Under the pieces are notes generated by a model. That model saw only the letters and a list, made by a program, of their open reading frames with translations, was not told the origin of the DNA and made no database searches. A program made the translations under genes and the position numbers. 64,000 nucleotides of DNA from Rhodanobacteraceae bacterium. Lineage in GTDB: Bacteria > Pseudomonadota > Gammaproteobacteria > Xanthomonadales > Ahniellaceae. The stretch is from assembly GCA_016708465.1 (NCBI GenBank), contig JADJFT010000003.1, forward strand, positions 281,811-345,810, written 5' to 3'. Numbering within the stretch: the stretch's first letter is position 1; every line of letters begins with the position of its first letter. Of the stretch, positions 1 to 9,623 are shown piece after piece.

Positions 1-2
1 CC

Positions 3-1583
3 GACAAGGCGCGATATGCACGCAGCACCGACAAACGCACGCTTGCCGACATCGTCGCTGGCGCCGACATTTTCCTTGGGTTGTCAGCCGCGAATGTGTT
101 GAAGCCAGAAATGGTGCGGACGATGGCCGAGCGGCCGATCATCTTCGCACTCGCTAATCCGTCGCCAGAAATTTTGCCGGAGTTGGCCAAGGCCGTGCGT
201 CCGGATTGCATCATGGCGACCGGCCGCTCCGACTATCCGAATCAGGTCAACAACGCGCTGTGTTTCCCATACATCTTTCGTGGTGCGCTCGATGTCGGCG
301 CGACCACGATCAACGAGGCAATGAAGCTGGCATGCGTGCGCGCCATCGCAGCACTGGCGCGACGTGAGGCCAGTGATGTCGCAGCAGCAGCCTATGGTGG
401 GCGTAGCGTATCGTTCGGGCCGGAATACCTGATCCCGCAGCCGTTCGATCCACGTTTGATCGTCGAGATCGCACCCGCGGTGGCGCAGGCGGCGATGGAT
501 TCGGGTATTGCAACGCGACCGATCATCGATCTCGCGGCGTACAAGGAAAAGTTGTCGCAGTTCGTATTCCGCACCGGCATGCTGATGAAGCCGATCTTTG
601 ATCGTGCGCGCAGCAGTTTGCAGCGCGTGGTCTATGCCGAAGGCGAAGAAGAAACCGTGCTGCGCGCGGTGCAGACCGTGGTCGATGAACGCTTGGCGCG
701 ACCGATCCTGATCGGGCGCCCGGCGGTGATCGAACGCCGCATCGAAAAACTTGGCTTGCGCATCCAGGTCGGTGTCGATTTCGATCTCACCAACATTGAT
801 GATGATCCGCGCTTCAACAGTTATTGGCAGCGATACCACGAATTGATGCAGCGTCGTGGCGTGAACCCCGATGCCGCCAAGGCAATCGTGCGTTCGCGCG
901 TGACCGTGATCGCGGCGCTGATGCTTGAATGCGGCGAAGCCGACGCGATGATCTGTGGCATCGTCGGGCGCTTCCAGCGCAAGCTGCAACATATTCTCAG
1001 CGTGATCCCGCGTGACCCCGGCGTCGCCTCGTTGGCGGCGCTCACCGCGGTCGCCAATGATCGCGGCACCTTCTTTTTCCTCTACACCCATGTTCAAGCC
1101 GACCCGACCGCGGAGCAACTGGCAGAGGCGACGCTGCAGGCAGCCTATCGATTGCGGCTGTTTGGTATCCCACCCAAGATCGCACTGCTTTCGCACTCGA
1201 ACTTTGGGTCGCATGACAACCCGAGCGCGATCAAGATGCGCAAGGTGCGCGAACTGGTGTTAGCGAAGGCGCCACGTCTGGAAATCGAAGGCGAGATGCA
1301 TGCCGATGCCGCGCTCAACGAGGCGATCCGCGATAAGTTGTTCCCTGGCTCCGCCTTGAAAGGACGTGCAAATTTGTTCGTTTGTCCGAACCTCGACGCC
1401 GCCAACATCGCTTACAACATCACCCGTCAGATGACCGACGGCGTCGCCATCGGCCCGATCTTGATGGGCATCTCCAAGCCGGTGCACATTCTGACGCCGG
1501 CAAGCACCGTGCGCCGTGTCGTCAACATGACCGCACTCGCCGCGGTCGAAGCGCAGATCCGCGACAAGCTGTCGGAAGGGTGA
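3..1583 (+). CDS. maeB: NADP-dependent malic enzyme, C-terminal part (5' end outside the window)
   Basis: The reading frame is open from the first bases of the window, so the start lies upstream and about 526 residues are visible. The first visible part is the end of the malic enzyme NAD(P)-binding domain (ADIFLGLSAANVLKPEMV, then the ALANPSPEI and GRSDYPNQVNN motifs). A phosphate acetyl/butyryl transferase-like domain follows from about residue 175 to the end (MLMKPIFDRARSS, VYAEGEEE, CPNLDAANIAYN). This malic-PTA fusion is the MaeB class of about 760 residues. MaeB oxidatively decarboxylates malate to pyruvate in the cytosol and makes NADPH. The PTA-like part of MaeB proteins is regulatory and is known to sense acetyl-CoA. 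An internal TTG at 81 is not the start, because conserved malic-enzyme sequence precedes it. Confidence 0.93.
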   Translation, partial: DKARYARSTDKRTLADIVAGADIFLGLSAANVLKPEMVRTMAERPIIFALANPSPEILPELAKAVRPDCIMATGRSDYPNQVNNALCFPYIFRGALDVGATTINEAMKLACVRAIAALARREASDVAAAAYGGRSVSFGPEYLIPQPFDPRLIVEIAPAVAQAAMDSGIATRPIIDLAAYKEKLSQFVFRTGMLMKPIFDRARSSLQRVVYAEGEEETVLRAVQTVVDERLARPILIGRPAVIERRIEKLGLRIQVGVDFDLTNIDDDPRFNSYWQRYHELMQRRGVNPDAAKAIVRSRVTVIAALMLECGEADAMICGIVGRFQRKLQHILSVIPRDPGVASLAALTAVANDRGTFFFLYTHVQADPTAEQLAEATLQAAYRLRLFGIPPKIALLSHSNFGSHDNPSAIKMRKVRELVLAKAPRLEIEGEMHADAALNEAIRDKLFPGSALKGRANLFVCPNLDAANIAYNITRQMTDGVAIGPILMGISKPVHILTPASTVRRVVNMTALAAVEAQIRDKLSEG

Positions 1584-1674
1584 TTGCCGCAGCCCGTGCG
1601 CCCGCCGTGACGGCGACGAGCGCGGACGCTGCGGTGGCGGCGTAAGCTCCGGGCTTCTGCTGCGGAGAACGTCG

Positions 1675-4074
1675 ATGCGTGTGCGAATGTGGTTGGGCGC
1701 GGTGCTGTTGGTGGGTCTGTCTACCGCGTTTGCTAAGCGCGAGGCGCCACCGTCGGCAACCGATGGCATGACGGCACAAACCGGGTTTATCGATGTCCAC
1801 GTCGATGCGATGTCGGCGCGTGTGCTGGTCGGTGTGCATGCGCTGGATGCGCCGATGTTGATGGTGACGGCGCTGCCGGGCGCACTTGGATCGAACGATG
1901 TCGGTTTGGATCGCGCACAGGCCGGTGAGCCGAAGTTGGTCGAATTTCGCCGGCTCGGCGCGAAGCTGTTGCTGGTGCAGCGAAATATGAAGTTCATCGC
2001 CGACAGTGTCGTGTCCGACGAAGTGATGTCGGCACGCGATGCATTTGCTGAATCGGTGTTGTGGTCCGGCGATCTGCTGAATGACGACCCCGAACAAGGA
2101 CCCTGGTTGGTCGACATGTCGTCACTGATTGCGAGCGATCAGCATGGCGTGATCGATCGACTGGCAAGTGTGCAGCAGGGGCAGTACGTGCTCGATGCGG
2201 ACCGCAGTGGCGTGCTCACCACCGCCGCGAAGAGCTATCCGGACAATGCCGAGTTTGAGGCGCTGCTCACCTTTTCTGGAAGCGGCAGCGGTGCGTTCGT
2301 GCAGCAGGCCGTCGCCGACGCAAAGTCGATTACGCTCCGCCAGCAACTGAGTTTCGTGCGACTGCCAGATGCCGGGTTCAATCGGCGCGCCTTTCATCCG
2401 GCGTCGGGCGGCTGGAGTGTTGGCGGTGTCGATTTTGCACAGCCACTGAACCGCGATCTCGATGTCCGCTGGCAGGCACGGTTTCGTCTGCAGAAGAACG
2501 ATCCAACAGCTGCACGCAGCACCGTGGTCAAACCGATCGTGTTCTATCTCGATCGTGGCACGCCGGAACCGGTGCGCAGTGCCTTGCTGGAGGGTGCGCG
2601 CTGGTGGACACAAGCGTTCGATGCTGCGGGATTCATCGATGCGTTCAAGGTCGAACTCGCGCCCGCGGGCATGGATCTCGCTGACGTGCGCTACAACGCC
2701 ATCACCTGGACGCATCGCGCCACGCGTGGCTGGTCCTATGGCGGCGGCATCGTTGATCCGCGCAGTGGCGAAATCATCAAGGGTTTCGTGAATCTGGGTT
2801 CGCAACGCGTGCGCCAAGACTTGTTGATCGCCGAAGGACTGCTCGCGGCGCATGCGCCTGATGCCGATCCAGCGTTGCAGCAACAGGCGCTGGACTTGGC
2901 CTTGGCGCGCCTGCGACAACTCGCGGCACACGAAGTCGGGCACGCGCTCGGATTCGCCCATAACTTCGCCGCCAGTCGCACCGGGAATGGTTCGGTGCTC
3001 GATTACCCGCATCCGATCATCACGCTCGACGGCGAGGGCCGCGTGCAACTGGCTAAGCCCTATGCCATCGGTATCGGTGATTGGGACACGTTCGTGGTTG
3101 CGCACGCTTACAGCGAATTCGCGCCGGCGCAAACCGCAACGGCGCTGGCGACACTGCGTCATGACATCGCCGCTCAGGGCTATCGCTATGTCAGTGATGC
3201 CGACGCGCGTGCGCCCGGCGATGCACATCCCGATGGTGTGCTCTGGGATGTCGGCAGCGATCCCGTTGCGAGTTTCGATCATCTGCTGCAAGTGCGAGCC
3301 GCGGCGCTGTCGCGCTTCGCCGCGGGCGCCTTGCCGGCAGACCGCCAGAGTGGCGAACTGGAACGGCGACTAGTGCCGATCCATCTGCTGCATCGCTATC
3401 AGACCGAGGCGGTTGCGCGTCTGATCGGCGGTGCCGAATACGACTACGGACTCGGCGGCGATGCAACGCTCGGTACGCACGCAGTCGCGGCACCGCGCCA
3501 ACATGCAGCATTGCAGGCCTTGAGCCGCGCGCTTGCAGTCGACACGCTGGCGCTGCCGGCGTCGGTGCGCGCCGCCTTGACGCCGCCATCGACCGAGTAC
3601 AGCCGCACCCCGGAATACTTCACGACGCAAACCGGGCCGCTATTCGACGAAGCAGCGGCGACCGCTGCCGCGACGGCACTGGTGACGCAATTTGCATTCG
3701 CGCCGCAACGCTTGAATCGCCTTGCTTGGCAGCAGTCACGCGAGCCGATGATGCCGTCGTTGCGCGAGGTTTTCGACGTGTTGGTCGCGAGCCCATGGCG
3801 CGAGGCCGGTCGCACCAACATGCGGGTGCGCAGTACGCGCAATTGGGTGTTGTTGGATGCGGCCTTGAACCTGCTCGCCGGCAGCCAACTGCATGCGACG
3901 GTCGATGCCGAGTGGCGCGGGCGGCTGCGCGCATTCGCGGCAGAACTCGGCGCAATGCCGGCTACGAATATCGATGCCGGCGAAGGCGCGCGCCTGATCG
4001 TGCGCTATCTCGATGCACCGGAGACAGTGAAGCTGCGACCGCTACCGACGATTCCGCCGGGTGCACCGATCTGA
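1675..4074 (+). CDS. Secreted zinc-dependent metalloprotease (DUF5117/DUF4953-like)
   Basis: The 799-residue protein starts with a typical Sec signal peptide (MRVRMWLGAVLLVGLSTAFA). Residues 419-429 carry the extended zinc site HEVGHALGFAH followed by N, which is the HExxHxxGxxH metzincin-type signature. The N-terminal half (IDVHVDAMSARVLVG, VEFRRLGAKLLLVQRN, FVRLPDAGFNRRAFHPASG) and the C-terminal helical half match what I know of the DUF5117-DUF4953 zinc-dependent metalloproteases of Proteobacteria and Bacteroidetes. The ATG has a good ribosome site, GGAGAA, six bases upstream. The gene stands alone between maeB and a convergent gene encoding a second secreted metalloprotease. The likely role is extracytoplasmic protein degradation, with unknown substrate. 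The family call is from memory; the zinc motif and signal peptide are visible. Confidence 0.82.
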   Translation: MRVRMWLGAVLLVGLSTAFAKREAPPSATDGMTAQTGFIDVHVDAMSARVLVGVHALDAPMLMVTALPGALGSNDVGLDRAQAGEPKLVEFRRLGAKLLLVQRNMKFIADSVVSDEVMSARDAFAESVLWSGDLLNDDPEQGPWLVDMSSLIASDQHGVIDRLASVQQGQYVLDADRSGVLTTAAKSYPDNAEFEALLTFSGSGSGAFVQQAVADAKSITLRQQLSFVRLPDAGFNRRAFHPASGGWSVGGVDFAQPLNRDLDVRWQARFRLQKNDPTAARSTVVKPIVFYLDRGTPEPVRSALLEGARWWTQAFDAAGFIDAFKVELAPAGMDLADVRYNAITWTHRATRGWSYGGGIVDPRSGEIIKGFVNLGSQRVRQDLLIAEGLLAAHAPDADPALQQQALDLALARLRQLAAHEVGHALGFAHNFAASRTGNGSVLDYPHPIITLDGEGRVQLAKPYAIGIGDWDTFVVAHAYSEFAPAQTATALATLRHDIAAQGYRYVSDADARAPGDAHPDGVLWDVGSDPVASFDHLLQVRAAALSRFAAGALPADRQSGELERRLVPIHLLHRYQTEAVARLIGGAEYDYGLGGDATLGTHAVAAPRQHAALQALSRALAVDTLALPASVRAALTPPSTEYSRTPEYFTTQTGPLFDEAAATAAATALVTQFAFAPQRLNRLAWQQSREPMMPSLREVFDVLVASPWREAGRTNMRVRSTRNWVLLDAALNLLAGSQLHATVDAEWRGRLRAFAAELGAMPATNIDAGEGARLIVRYLDAPETVKLRPLPTIPPGAPI

Positions 4075-4080
4075 AAGCGG

Positions 4081-4103
4081 CTCGCCGCAATGGTCGCGGC
4101 GAG
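4081..4103. terminator. Hairpin between convergent genes
   Basis: A perfect 8-bp stem, CTCGCCGC / GCGGCGAG, with a 7-base loop fills most of the 34-bp gap between two convergent metalloprotease genes. The plus strand continues GCGTTCTATT, which is only weakly T-rich. It could serve as a shared terminator for both genes. Confidence 0.5.
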
Positions 4104-4108
4104 GCGTT

Positions 4109-6850
4109 CTATTCGAAGCCGTGGCGATAGATCGGATCGCCGCCACTGTCGTTGTCGATAATCGTGCCGATGGCTTGGCCGTCGCCGATGGTCGACGAAC
4201 TGGTGGCACTGATGTTCACCGTGAATTGTTCGTCGAATTCGTCGATGACATCACCGATGATCGGCACGTTGATCGTGGCGCTGGTGGCACCGGCGGTGAT
4301 CGTGGCGGTGCCGCTGACTGCGGTGTAGTCGCTGCCTGCGGTCGCATCGATCGGGCTGGTGCTGTAAGTCACCGCAGCGTTGGCACCCGCAGCACTGGGA
4401 ATGGTCACCGTGAAGATCATGTTGGCACTGCCGCCGTTGCCTTCGGTCAGCGAGGTATCCGCGATCGAGAATGCGGGCCCGGCGTCGTCGTTGCCGATGA
4501 TGCCGACGGCATTGGCATCGCTGATCGTGTAGCCCGCGGTCGGATTGGTCAGGTTCACCAACACGGTTTCGTCCGCTTCGAACTTGCTGTCGCCGGTGCG
4601 GGTGACATCGAAGTCGATACTGGTCATGCCACTGGTGAACGTCTGCGCAAGTGAGCGCTGTTGATAGTCGCTGTCGGCGAGTGTGGCGGTGCCGTCGGCG
4701 GTGCTGGCGGTGACCGAGATCGACGGTTGACTCGGGTTCGACAAGGACAACACGAAGCGCGTCGGACTGATGCCATTTTCCGGTTGGATCGGGGCATCGG
4801 CGATGCTGATTGTCGGCGTCGGATCATTGTCGTTGATGCTGCCGGTGCCACTGGCATCGCCGATGGTCGCGTTGGTCGCGCCGCTCAGGTTCAGCGCAAA
4901 AGTTTCGGCGGCACCGGGTTCGTCGAGGTTGTCGTTGGTCGTCGTGACATTGACCGGCTGCGTCAGTGCGCCACCCGAGGCGAATGTGAGTGTGCTCGCG
5001 GAGAGTGCCGTGTAATCACCCGCAGTCGCGGTTCCGTTCGCCGTGGCGCGCGATACGGTGACGGTGCGACTGTTCGGATTCGACAAGCTCACGGTGAAGG
5101 TAATCGGTGCGCCTTCGGTGACCGCGACCGGGTCATTCACGGTGATGCTCGTGGTGTCGTCGTCGGTGATGGTGCCGGTAGCTTGAGTGTCGCTGATCGT
5201 GTAGCCCGCAGACGGCGAGGTCAGATTGACCACGAAGGTTTCGTCGAGTTCGTCGATGGTGTCGTTATTGATCGTGACGTTGAGCGTCGCCGTCGCCGAA
5301 CCGCCGGCGAAGTTGACGGTTTGGCTGACCACATTGGTGTAGTCGGTGCCACCACCCGTCGCCGTACCCACCGCCGTGGTCGCGACCACACTCGCGGTGC
5401 CGGTCGTGGTCGTGCGCGTCAACGTGAAGTTCATCGGCGTCGTCGCCTCACCGAGTGTCCGGTCCGCGATCGAGATGGTGCCGCCACCGCCGACCGTAAA
5501 GCAGCCCTGGGTAACGTTCAGCGCGATGAAGGGCGACAGGTAGTTGACATGTGCGGTAGCGAATACTGCAGAGTTGTCGCAGCCGCCAAGCAAATGACAG
5601 TAGCTCATGATGGTGCCGCGAACGTTGTTGACGCCGTTGATGGTCTGCGACGCTGGGCAGGCTGTTGTGCCGCCATAACAACCACTGCTTGCTTCGCCCG
5701 CGTAGCATGTATCGATCGTGTTGATCGATACATCCGGATTGCCGTCCCCCGTCACGGCATCGCTGCAGTGGGTGTGATTTGCACCGAAGTTATGGCCGAG
5801 TTCGTGACCGATGAACTTCGCGTCATTGGGCGTTGCGCTGGTGGTGTTGGTCTGCGTCTGGCTGACGCTGTAATGGCCGTAGGTGCACGTTCCATCCGTG
5901 CAACCGCTGAATGTCTGTCCTTTTGCGCTGCAATAGTTCTGATTGTCGAGGACCCAGGCAATGCCGGAAAAACAACCCGTGCAAGCGAGTTTTCCAGACA
6001 TCTGCGCGGCGAATGCGCGATTGAGCCCGGCGTTGTTGGCCGCCCAGACTTCCCCAAATTCATCCAGTTGGTCAAAGATATCGGCGCCCGACTCGTTGAA
6101 TGGGTCGCTTCCGGTGCGCCAAAACACGTCGCCGACCAGCAAAGTCACATCGAGATCGCGTTCGTAGATTGCGTTGAGCTGTGTGAACAACGACGTCAGC
6201 CAGTTTCCCGCAGTAGTGGTGTTGTCTGCGAACCGTTCACTCATGAATTCAACGTCGGAGTCGATCGCGACCCGGGCTGAACGCGATGCGGCAAGCAGGG
6301 CCTTGTCGGCTGGATCGGCCGCTGCAAACACTGCATCGACTTCGGCTTGTGAGGGCATCTGCATTCGGGTGCCAGACAAATCATTGAAGCAAGACCCCGC
6401 AAACTTCTGCCCATCCGCCTCTGGTTCCGATGCGTCGGCGGCATTGATCTGCATGATGCCGTTGTGGAGATCGCCATTGATGGCGATCAAGCGGCCGTTG
6501 CTGGCAATGCTGCCGCCTTCGATGCGGCTGCCGTCGGCCGCGATGACCAGACCAAGGTAGGGGGCCGTGCCCTCGCTCTTGTCGGCAATGAAGGACAACA
6601 TCGTGCTGCGCGGAACCTCGCGCTCGATGCCGTTGTTCACATGTCGAATGCGCGCATCTGTTGCGAAGACATCAATACGCTTGAGCCGAATTGTGGCCGT
6701 CGCCAGCAAGTCAACGGGGAATCCCGATATTTCGACGGTGCCGCCGACAGGCACTTTGAGCATTGCATCGATATCGGATCTGGAAATCTGGGCGGCTTCA
6801 ACGGCAGATGAGGCCAGCAGCAAGAGGGGCAGTAGACGGCGCAGTTTCAT
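4109..6850 (-). CDS. Secreted reprolysin-like (M12B-type) zinc metalloprotease with four Calx-beta domains
   Basis: This is a 913-residue secreted protein. I take the ATG at 6850 because it begins a clean signal peptide (MKLRRLLPLLLLASSAVEAA) and has GGAGAG just upstream; a reading frame extends 35 codons further without signal-like sequence. The catalytic site HELGHNFGANH lies at residues 349-359 and is followed by a Cys-rich segment ending in a MSYCH motif, as in reprolysin/ADAM-like bacterial proteases. From about residue 470 there are four Calx-beta repeats, each with a DE(L/F/A)DE-type acidic loop and a GTIxDDD/GTIxDND ending. These are known as Ca2+-binding modules of secreted and surface proteins. 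The extreme C terminus is DPIYRHGFE, a short GFE ending shared with two other proteins here. The gene converges on the neighbouring metalloprotease gene. Confidence 0.85.
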   Translation of the reverse strand: MKLRRLLPLLLLASSAVEAAQISRSDIDAMLKVPVGGTVEISGFPVDLLATATIRLKRIDVFATDARIRHVNNGIEREVPRSTMLSFIADKSEGTAPYLGLVIAADGSRIEGGSIASNGRLIAINGDLHNGIMQINAADASEPEADGQKFAGSCFNDLSGTRMQMPSQAEVDAVFAAADPADKALLAASRSARVAIDSDVEFMSERFADNTTTAGNWLTSLFTQLNAIYERDLDVTLLVGDVFWRTGSDPFNESGADIFDQLDEFGEVWAANNAGLNRAFAAQMSGKLACTGCFSGIAWVLDNQNYCSAKGQTFSGCTDGTCTYGHYSVSQTQTNTTSATPNDAKFIGHELGHNFGANHTHCSDAVTGDGNPDVSINTIDTCYAGEASSGCYGGTTACPASQTINGVNNVRGTIMSYCHLLGGCDNSAVFATAHVNYLSPFIALNVTQGCFTVGGGGTISIADRTLGEATTPMNFTLTRTTTTGTASVVATTAVGTATGGGTDYTNVVSQTVNFAGGSATATLNVTINNDTIDELDETFVVNLTSPSAGYTISDTQATGTITDDDTTSITVNDPVAVTEGAPITFTVSLSNPNSRTVTVSRATANGTATAGDYTALSASTLTFASGGALTQPVNVTTTNDNLDEPGAAETFALNLSGATNATIGDASGTGSINDNDPTPTISIADAPIQPENGISPTRFVLSLSNPSQPSISVTASTADGTATLADSDYQQRSLAQTFTSGMTSIDFDVTRTGDSKFEADETVLVNLTNPTAGYTISDANAVGIIGNDDAGPAFSIADTSLTEGNGGSANMIFTVTIPSAAGANAAVTYSTSPIDATAGSDYTAVSGTATITAGATSATINVPIIGDVIDEFDEQFTVNISATSSSTIGDGQAIGTIIDNDSGGDPIYRHGFE

Positions 6851-6976
6851 CGCTTCTCTCCACGCAGCCCATTGCGGGCCGTTTCGATGGCGCCGAGTAT
6901 AGGCAGCCGCACACCATGATTCCGTGTGGCGGGCGGCAATTGTCGCGACGGCCACAAGCGGCCGACGAGCGGTGGT

Positions 6977-7138
6977 TCAGGGGCCCAAGGTCTCGAAGCC
7001 GCTCTGCAGAATCACCTCGGCAATACCGCCATACAGCGAAAACGGAAAGGTGTTGTTGGCCAGGTTGGAATCAGGCGTCACGCCAGACGACACCACGCCA
7101 CTCATCGTCCGGATGCCGAGGTACTTGTCGAGGATCAC
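6977..7138 (-). other. In-frame coding continuation downstream of the TAG stop
   Basis: Directly after the TAG at 7139-7141, the same frame reads 53 sense codons to a TGA at 6977. They include SGVTPDSNLANNTFPFSL, which fits the usual DUF11 ending (D-x-N-x-x-N-N), and then VILQSGFETLGP, with the GFE motif seen at the C termini of two other secreted proteins in the window. The continuity of domain and motif indicates that the ancestral gene ran to 6977. I infer a recent point change creating TAG. Confidence 0.75.
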
Positions 7139-8065
7139 CTAGCAAACGATCGCGGACCCGGCTGCCAGACTGGCCTGCGGACTGGTCGGACTGCAGATGA
7201 CGCTCGCGTTCAATCCGGTGGGTACGTCGACGAATCCGCAACTGACATTGCTCGCCGCATTCGGGCCGTTGTTCGTGCAGCGTATCGAGTACCCCACTTT
7301 GCCCGCCGGCGGTGGCGGCGGCGGCAGTTGTTGCGACACCGGCAGATCGGTAGTCGGTGTCGGGCTGCTAGCGGAAACCAGCAGGCCAAGATTGGGATAG
7401 ACCCACGGATCGAGCCCGTCGCCTTGAATGGATTGGATCGTGCCGTAGAAGCGCTCGCTCTCGATGCCGCTATTGCCGCTGATCGTGCGATCGGACACCA
7501 GCGGAATCAGGAATTCGTAGCCGGCCTGACTGCCCAGTGGCCACGACGTTGCGCCCGGATTGCCGGTGTCGCGACGATCCAGATGATAGGCGCTGCCTCC
7601 AGGAATGCTGATGACCGAGTATGGATTTGCAGCTGTGGCGGGCTGAGGACAGCCGGTGATCCGCAAATTTGCGCCAAACGACACATCGGTGAGCACCGTG
7701 TTGGTGAACTCAGTCCAGCTGCCGATGCCGCTCATCGCGCGATAGAAACAGCGCACCGGCGTGCTTGCATCAACGACGACCGAGACCCCAGCGGGCGGGA
7801 TGAAGCCCGTCACCATCAGCCGCCCGACCGCGGGTGACGCGATTCCCTCCATGCGCAGGCTGACGTAGAACGGCTGATTCACGGTCGGCTGCGGCGGGCT
7901 TGGGATATAGGCCTGAGAGACGAAGTAGCCGGTTCCGTTCGGCGTGTAGCCGAGTGTGAAATCGTAGGCTGGCGTGTACAGCAGCGCGCCAGAACGCCAT
8001 TGCACCTGGGCCAGTGCCGGCAGGGTCGCGATCAGCAGCAGAAGGAGTGCAGGCAGGCGGCGCAT
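7139..8065 (-). CDS. Secreted protein with proline linker and a DUF11-like C-terminal domain, cut by an in-frame TAG
   Basis: The ATG at 8065 starts a signal peptide (MRRLPALLLLLIATLPALAQ); an upstream in-frame extension to 8125 lacks signal features. The 308-residue product has a unique N-terminal region of about 235 residues, then a linker with six consecutive prolines, then the first part of a DUF11-like repeat (IRCTNNGPNAASNVSCGFVDVP). The reading frame stops at TAG (7139-7141) inside that domain. The same frame then stays open for another 53 codons that look like the missing end of the domain (see the entry at 6977). The protein therefore appears truncated by a nonsense mutation, unless the TAG is read through or is a sequencing error. 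DUF11 modules are common in secreted and surface proteins. No catalytic residues are recognisable. It is transcribed divergently from glmU. Confidence 0.7.
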   Translation of the reverse strand: MRRLPALLLLLIATLPALAQVQWRSGALLYTPAYDFTLGYTPNGTGYFVSQAYIPSPPQPTVNQPFYVSLRMEGIASPAVGRLMVTGFIPPAGVSVVVDASTPVRCFYRAMSGIGSWTEFTNTVLTDVSFGANLRITGCPQPATAANPYSVISIPGGSAYHLDRRDTGNPGATSWPLGSQAGYEFLIPLVSDRTISGNSGIESERFYGTIQSIQGDGLDPWVYPNLGLLVSASSPTPTTDLPVSQQLPPPPPPAGKVGYSIRCTNNGPNAASNVSCGFVDVPTGLNASVICSPTSPQASLAAGSAIVC

Positions 8066-8153
8066 GGTCAGGTTCTCGTCGGTGGAATGATCGGGGATAC
8101 GCAATTCGCTGCTGTCACTTGTCATCAGCTGCGCGGCAAGCCGGCTGCGCCCC

Positions 8154-8159
8154 TAGAAT
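8154..8159 (+). promoter_or_regulatory. Candidate -10 box for glmU
   Basis: TAGAAT lies 25 bases upstream of the glmU ATG in the divergent intergenic region. The same CTAGAATG octamer occurs upstream of glmS and of the M20 peptidase gene. No convincing -35 hexamer is visible at 16-18 bp. Confidence 0.45.
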
Positions 8160-8184
8160 GGCGCGTCGCAATTCGGAGTCGCGC

Positions 8185-9552
8185 ATGTCCTCATCGCCCC
8201 TGCACGTCGTCATTCTTGCTGCTGGTGAAGGCAAGCGCATGCAGTCGGTGCGGCCCAAAGTGCTGCAGCCGGTGTGCGGCGTGTCGATGTTGGCGCGCGT
8301 GATCGCGACGGCGCGTGAACTGGATCCGGCAGCGATCCATGTCGTTCACGGCTACGGCGGCGAGCAAGTGCGTGCTGCTTTCGCGGCGGATACCTCGCTG
8401 CGCTGGGCCGAGCAGGCGCAACAGCTCGGTACTGGGCACGCGGTGATGCAGGCGATGCCGGGAATTCCCGACGATGCCCGCGTGCTGGTGTTGTACGGCG
8501 ACGTGCCGCTGACGCGCGCTTCCAGTTTGCACACGCTGATTCACGTGCAAGGTGCGCTCGCGGTGCTCGCCGCCGAATTCGCTGATCCGAAAGGCTATGG
8601 CCGCATCGTTCGCGATGCCCGCGGCAAGGTCGCGGCAATCGTCGAAGAGAAGGATGCGAGCGCTGCACAGCGGCTGATCCGCGAGATCAATACCGGCATG
8701 ATCGCAGCGGATGCGGCTTGCTTGCGGCGTTGGTTGGCGACGCTCGGCACCGCCAACGCCCAGGGCGAGTATTACCTCACCGATGTCTTCGCCAAGGCCG
8801 CTGCCGATGGCCAAGCCGCGAGCGTCGCAATGTGCGCAGATGAAGCCGAGGCGATGGGCGCGAATGATGCGGTACAGCTTGCTGATCTGTCGCATCGCTT
8901 GAATGCGCGCCGCGTCCACGCATTGCTACTCGGCGGCGTGCGGATGGCCGATCCGGCCTCGGTGCAGGTGCGCGCCGAGGTCGAACATGGTCGCGATATC
9001 GAATTCGATCTGAATCTAGTGTTGGAAGGTTTCGTCGTGCTCGGCGACGAGGTGCGCGTCGGCCCGTTTGTGCGGCTGCGCAATTGCCAGCTCGCTGCCG
9101 GCACCGTGGTGCAGGCGCACTGCGATCTCGATGGGGTAATCACGCACGGCGCCTGCACGATCGGCCCATTCGCACGCCTGCGCCCCGGCACTGATCTGGC
9201 CGCTGGCGTGCATATTGGAAATTTTGTCGAGACCAAGCAGACCTCGCTTGGCGCAGGTTCGAAAGCGAACCACCTGAGCTACCTCGGCGATGCGGTAATC
9301 GGTGCCGGCGTCAATGTCGGTGCCGGCACCATCACCTGCAACTATGACGGCGCGCACAAGCATGTGACGCGCATCGACGATGGCGCCTTCATCGGTTCGA
9401 ACTCATCGTTGGTGGCGCCGCTTACGATCGGTGCCGACGCCACCATCGCCGCCGGCAGTGTGATCACCCGCGATGCACCAGCCGGCGAACTCACCGTGGC
9501 GCGCACGAAGGCACGCACGGTCACCGGCTGGAAGCGCCCGCGCAAGGGCTGA
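8185..9552 (+). CDS. glmU: Bifunctional GlcNAc-1-phosphate uridyltransferase / glucosamine-1-phosphate acetyltransferase
   Basis: GlmU makes UDP-GlcNAc, the cytosolic precursor of peptidoglycan and LPS. It acetylates glucosamine-1-phosphate with its C-terminal domain and uridylates the product with its N-terminal domain. The 455-residue product has the usual length. The nucleotidyltransferase motif VVILAAGEGKRMQS is at residues 7-20, with LYGDVPL and the NTG motif (EINTGM) further on. The C-terminal left-handed beta-helix shows hexapeptide repeats and the acetyltransferase signature GNFVETK...KANHLSYLGDAVIG and GAGTITCNYDG. The ATG at 8185 follows GGAG by eight bases; the reading frame extends upstream but without GlmU sequence. 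glmS, for the preceding step of the pathway, lies about 3 kb downstream rather than adjacent. Confidence 0.97.
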   Translation: MSSSPLHVVILAAGEGKRMQSVRPKVLQPVCGVSMLARVIATARELDPAAIHVVHGYGGEQVRAAFAADTSLRWAEQAQQLGTGHAVMQAMPGIPDDARVLVLYGDVPLTRASSLHTLIHVQGALAVLAAEFADPKGYGRIVRDARGKVAAIVEEKDASAAQRLIREINTGMIAADAACLRRWLATLGTANAQGEYYLTDVFAKAAADGQAASVAMCADEAEAMGANDAVQLADLSHRLNARRVHALLLGGVRMADPASVQVRAEVEHGRDIEFDLNLVLEGFVVLGDEVRVGPFVRLRNCQLAAGTVVQAHCDLDGVITHGACTIGPFARLRPGTDLAAGVHIGNFVETKQTSLGAGSKANHLSYLGDAVIGAGVNVGAGTITCNYDGAHKHVTRIDDGAFIGSNSSLVAPLTIGADATIAAGSVITRDAPAGELTVARTKARTVTGWKRPRKG

Positions 9553-9623
9553 TCAATGCGCATCGTCGGATGGCACATTCGCTATCATGCGCGGCCTTTT
9601 CGAGCGTCGTGCCGGAGCGATGG

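Noticed and set aside
84..1214. 376-codon frame antisense to maeB
   Set aside because: It is a shadow of the malic enzyme; composition is typical of antisense GC-rich frames.
4661..6280. 539-codon plus-strand frame opposite the Calx-beta protease
   Set aside because: The opposite strand encodes clear catalytic and Calx-beta motifs. This frame is Arg/Gly/Val-rich antisense sequence.
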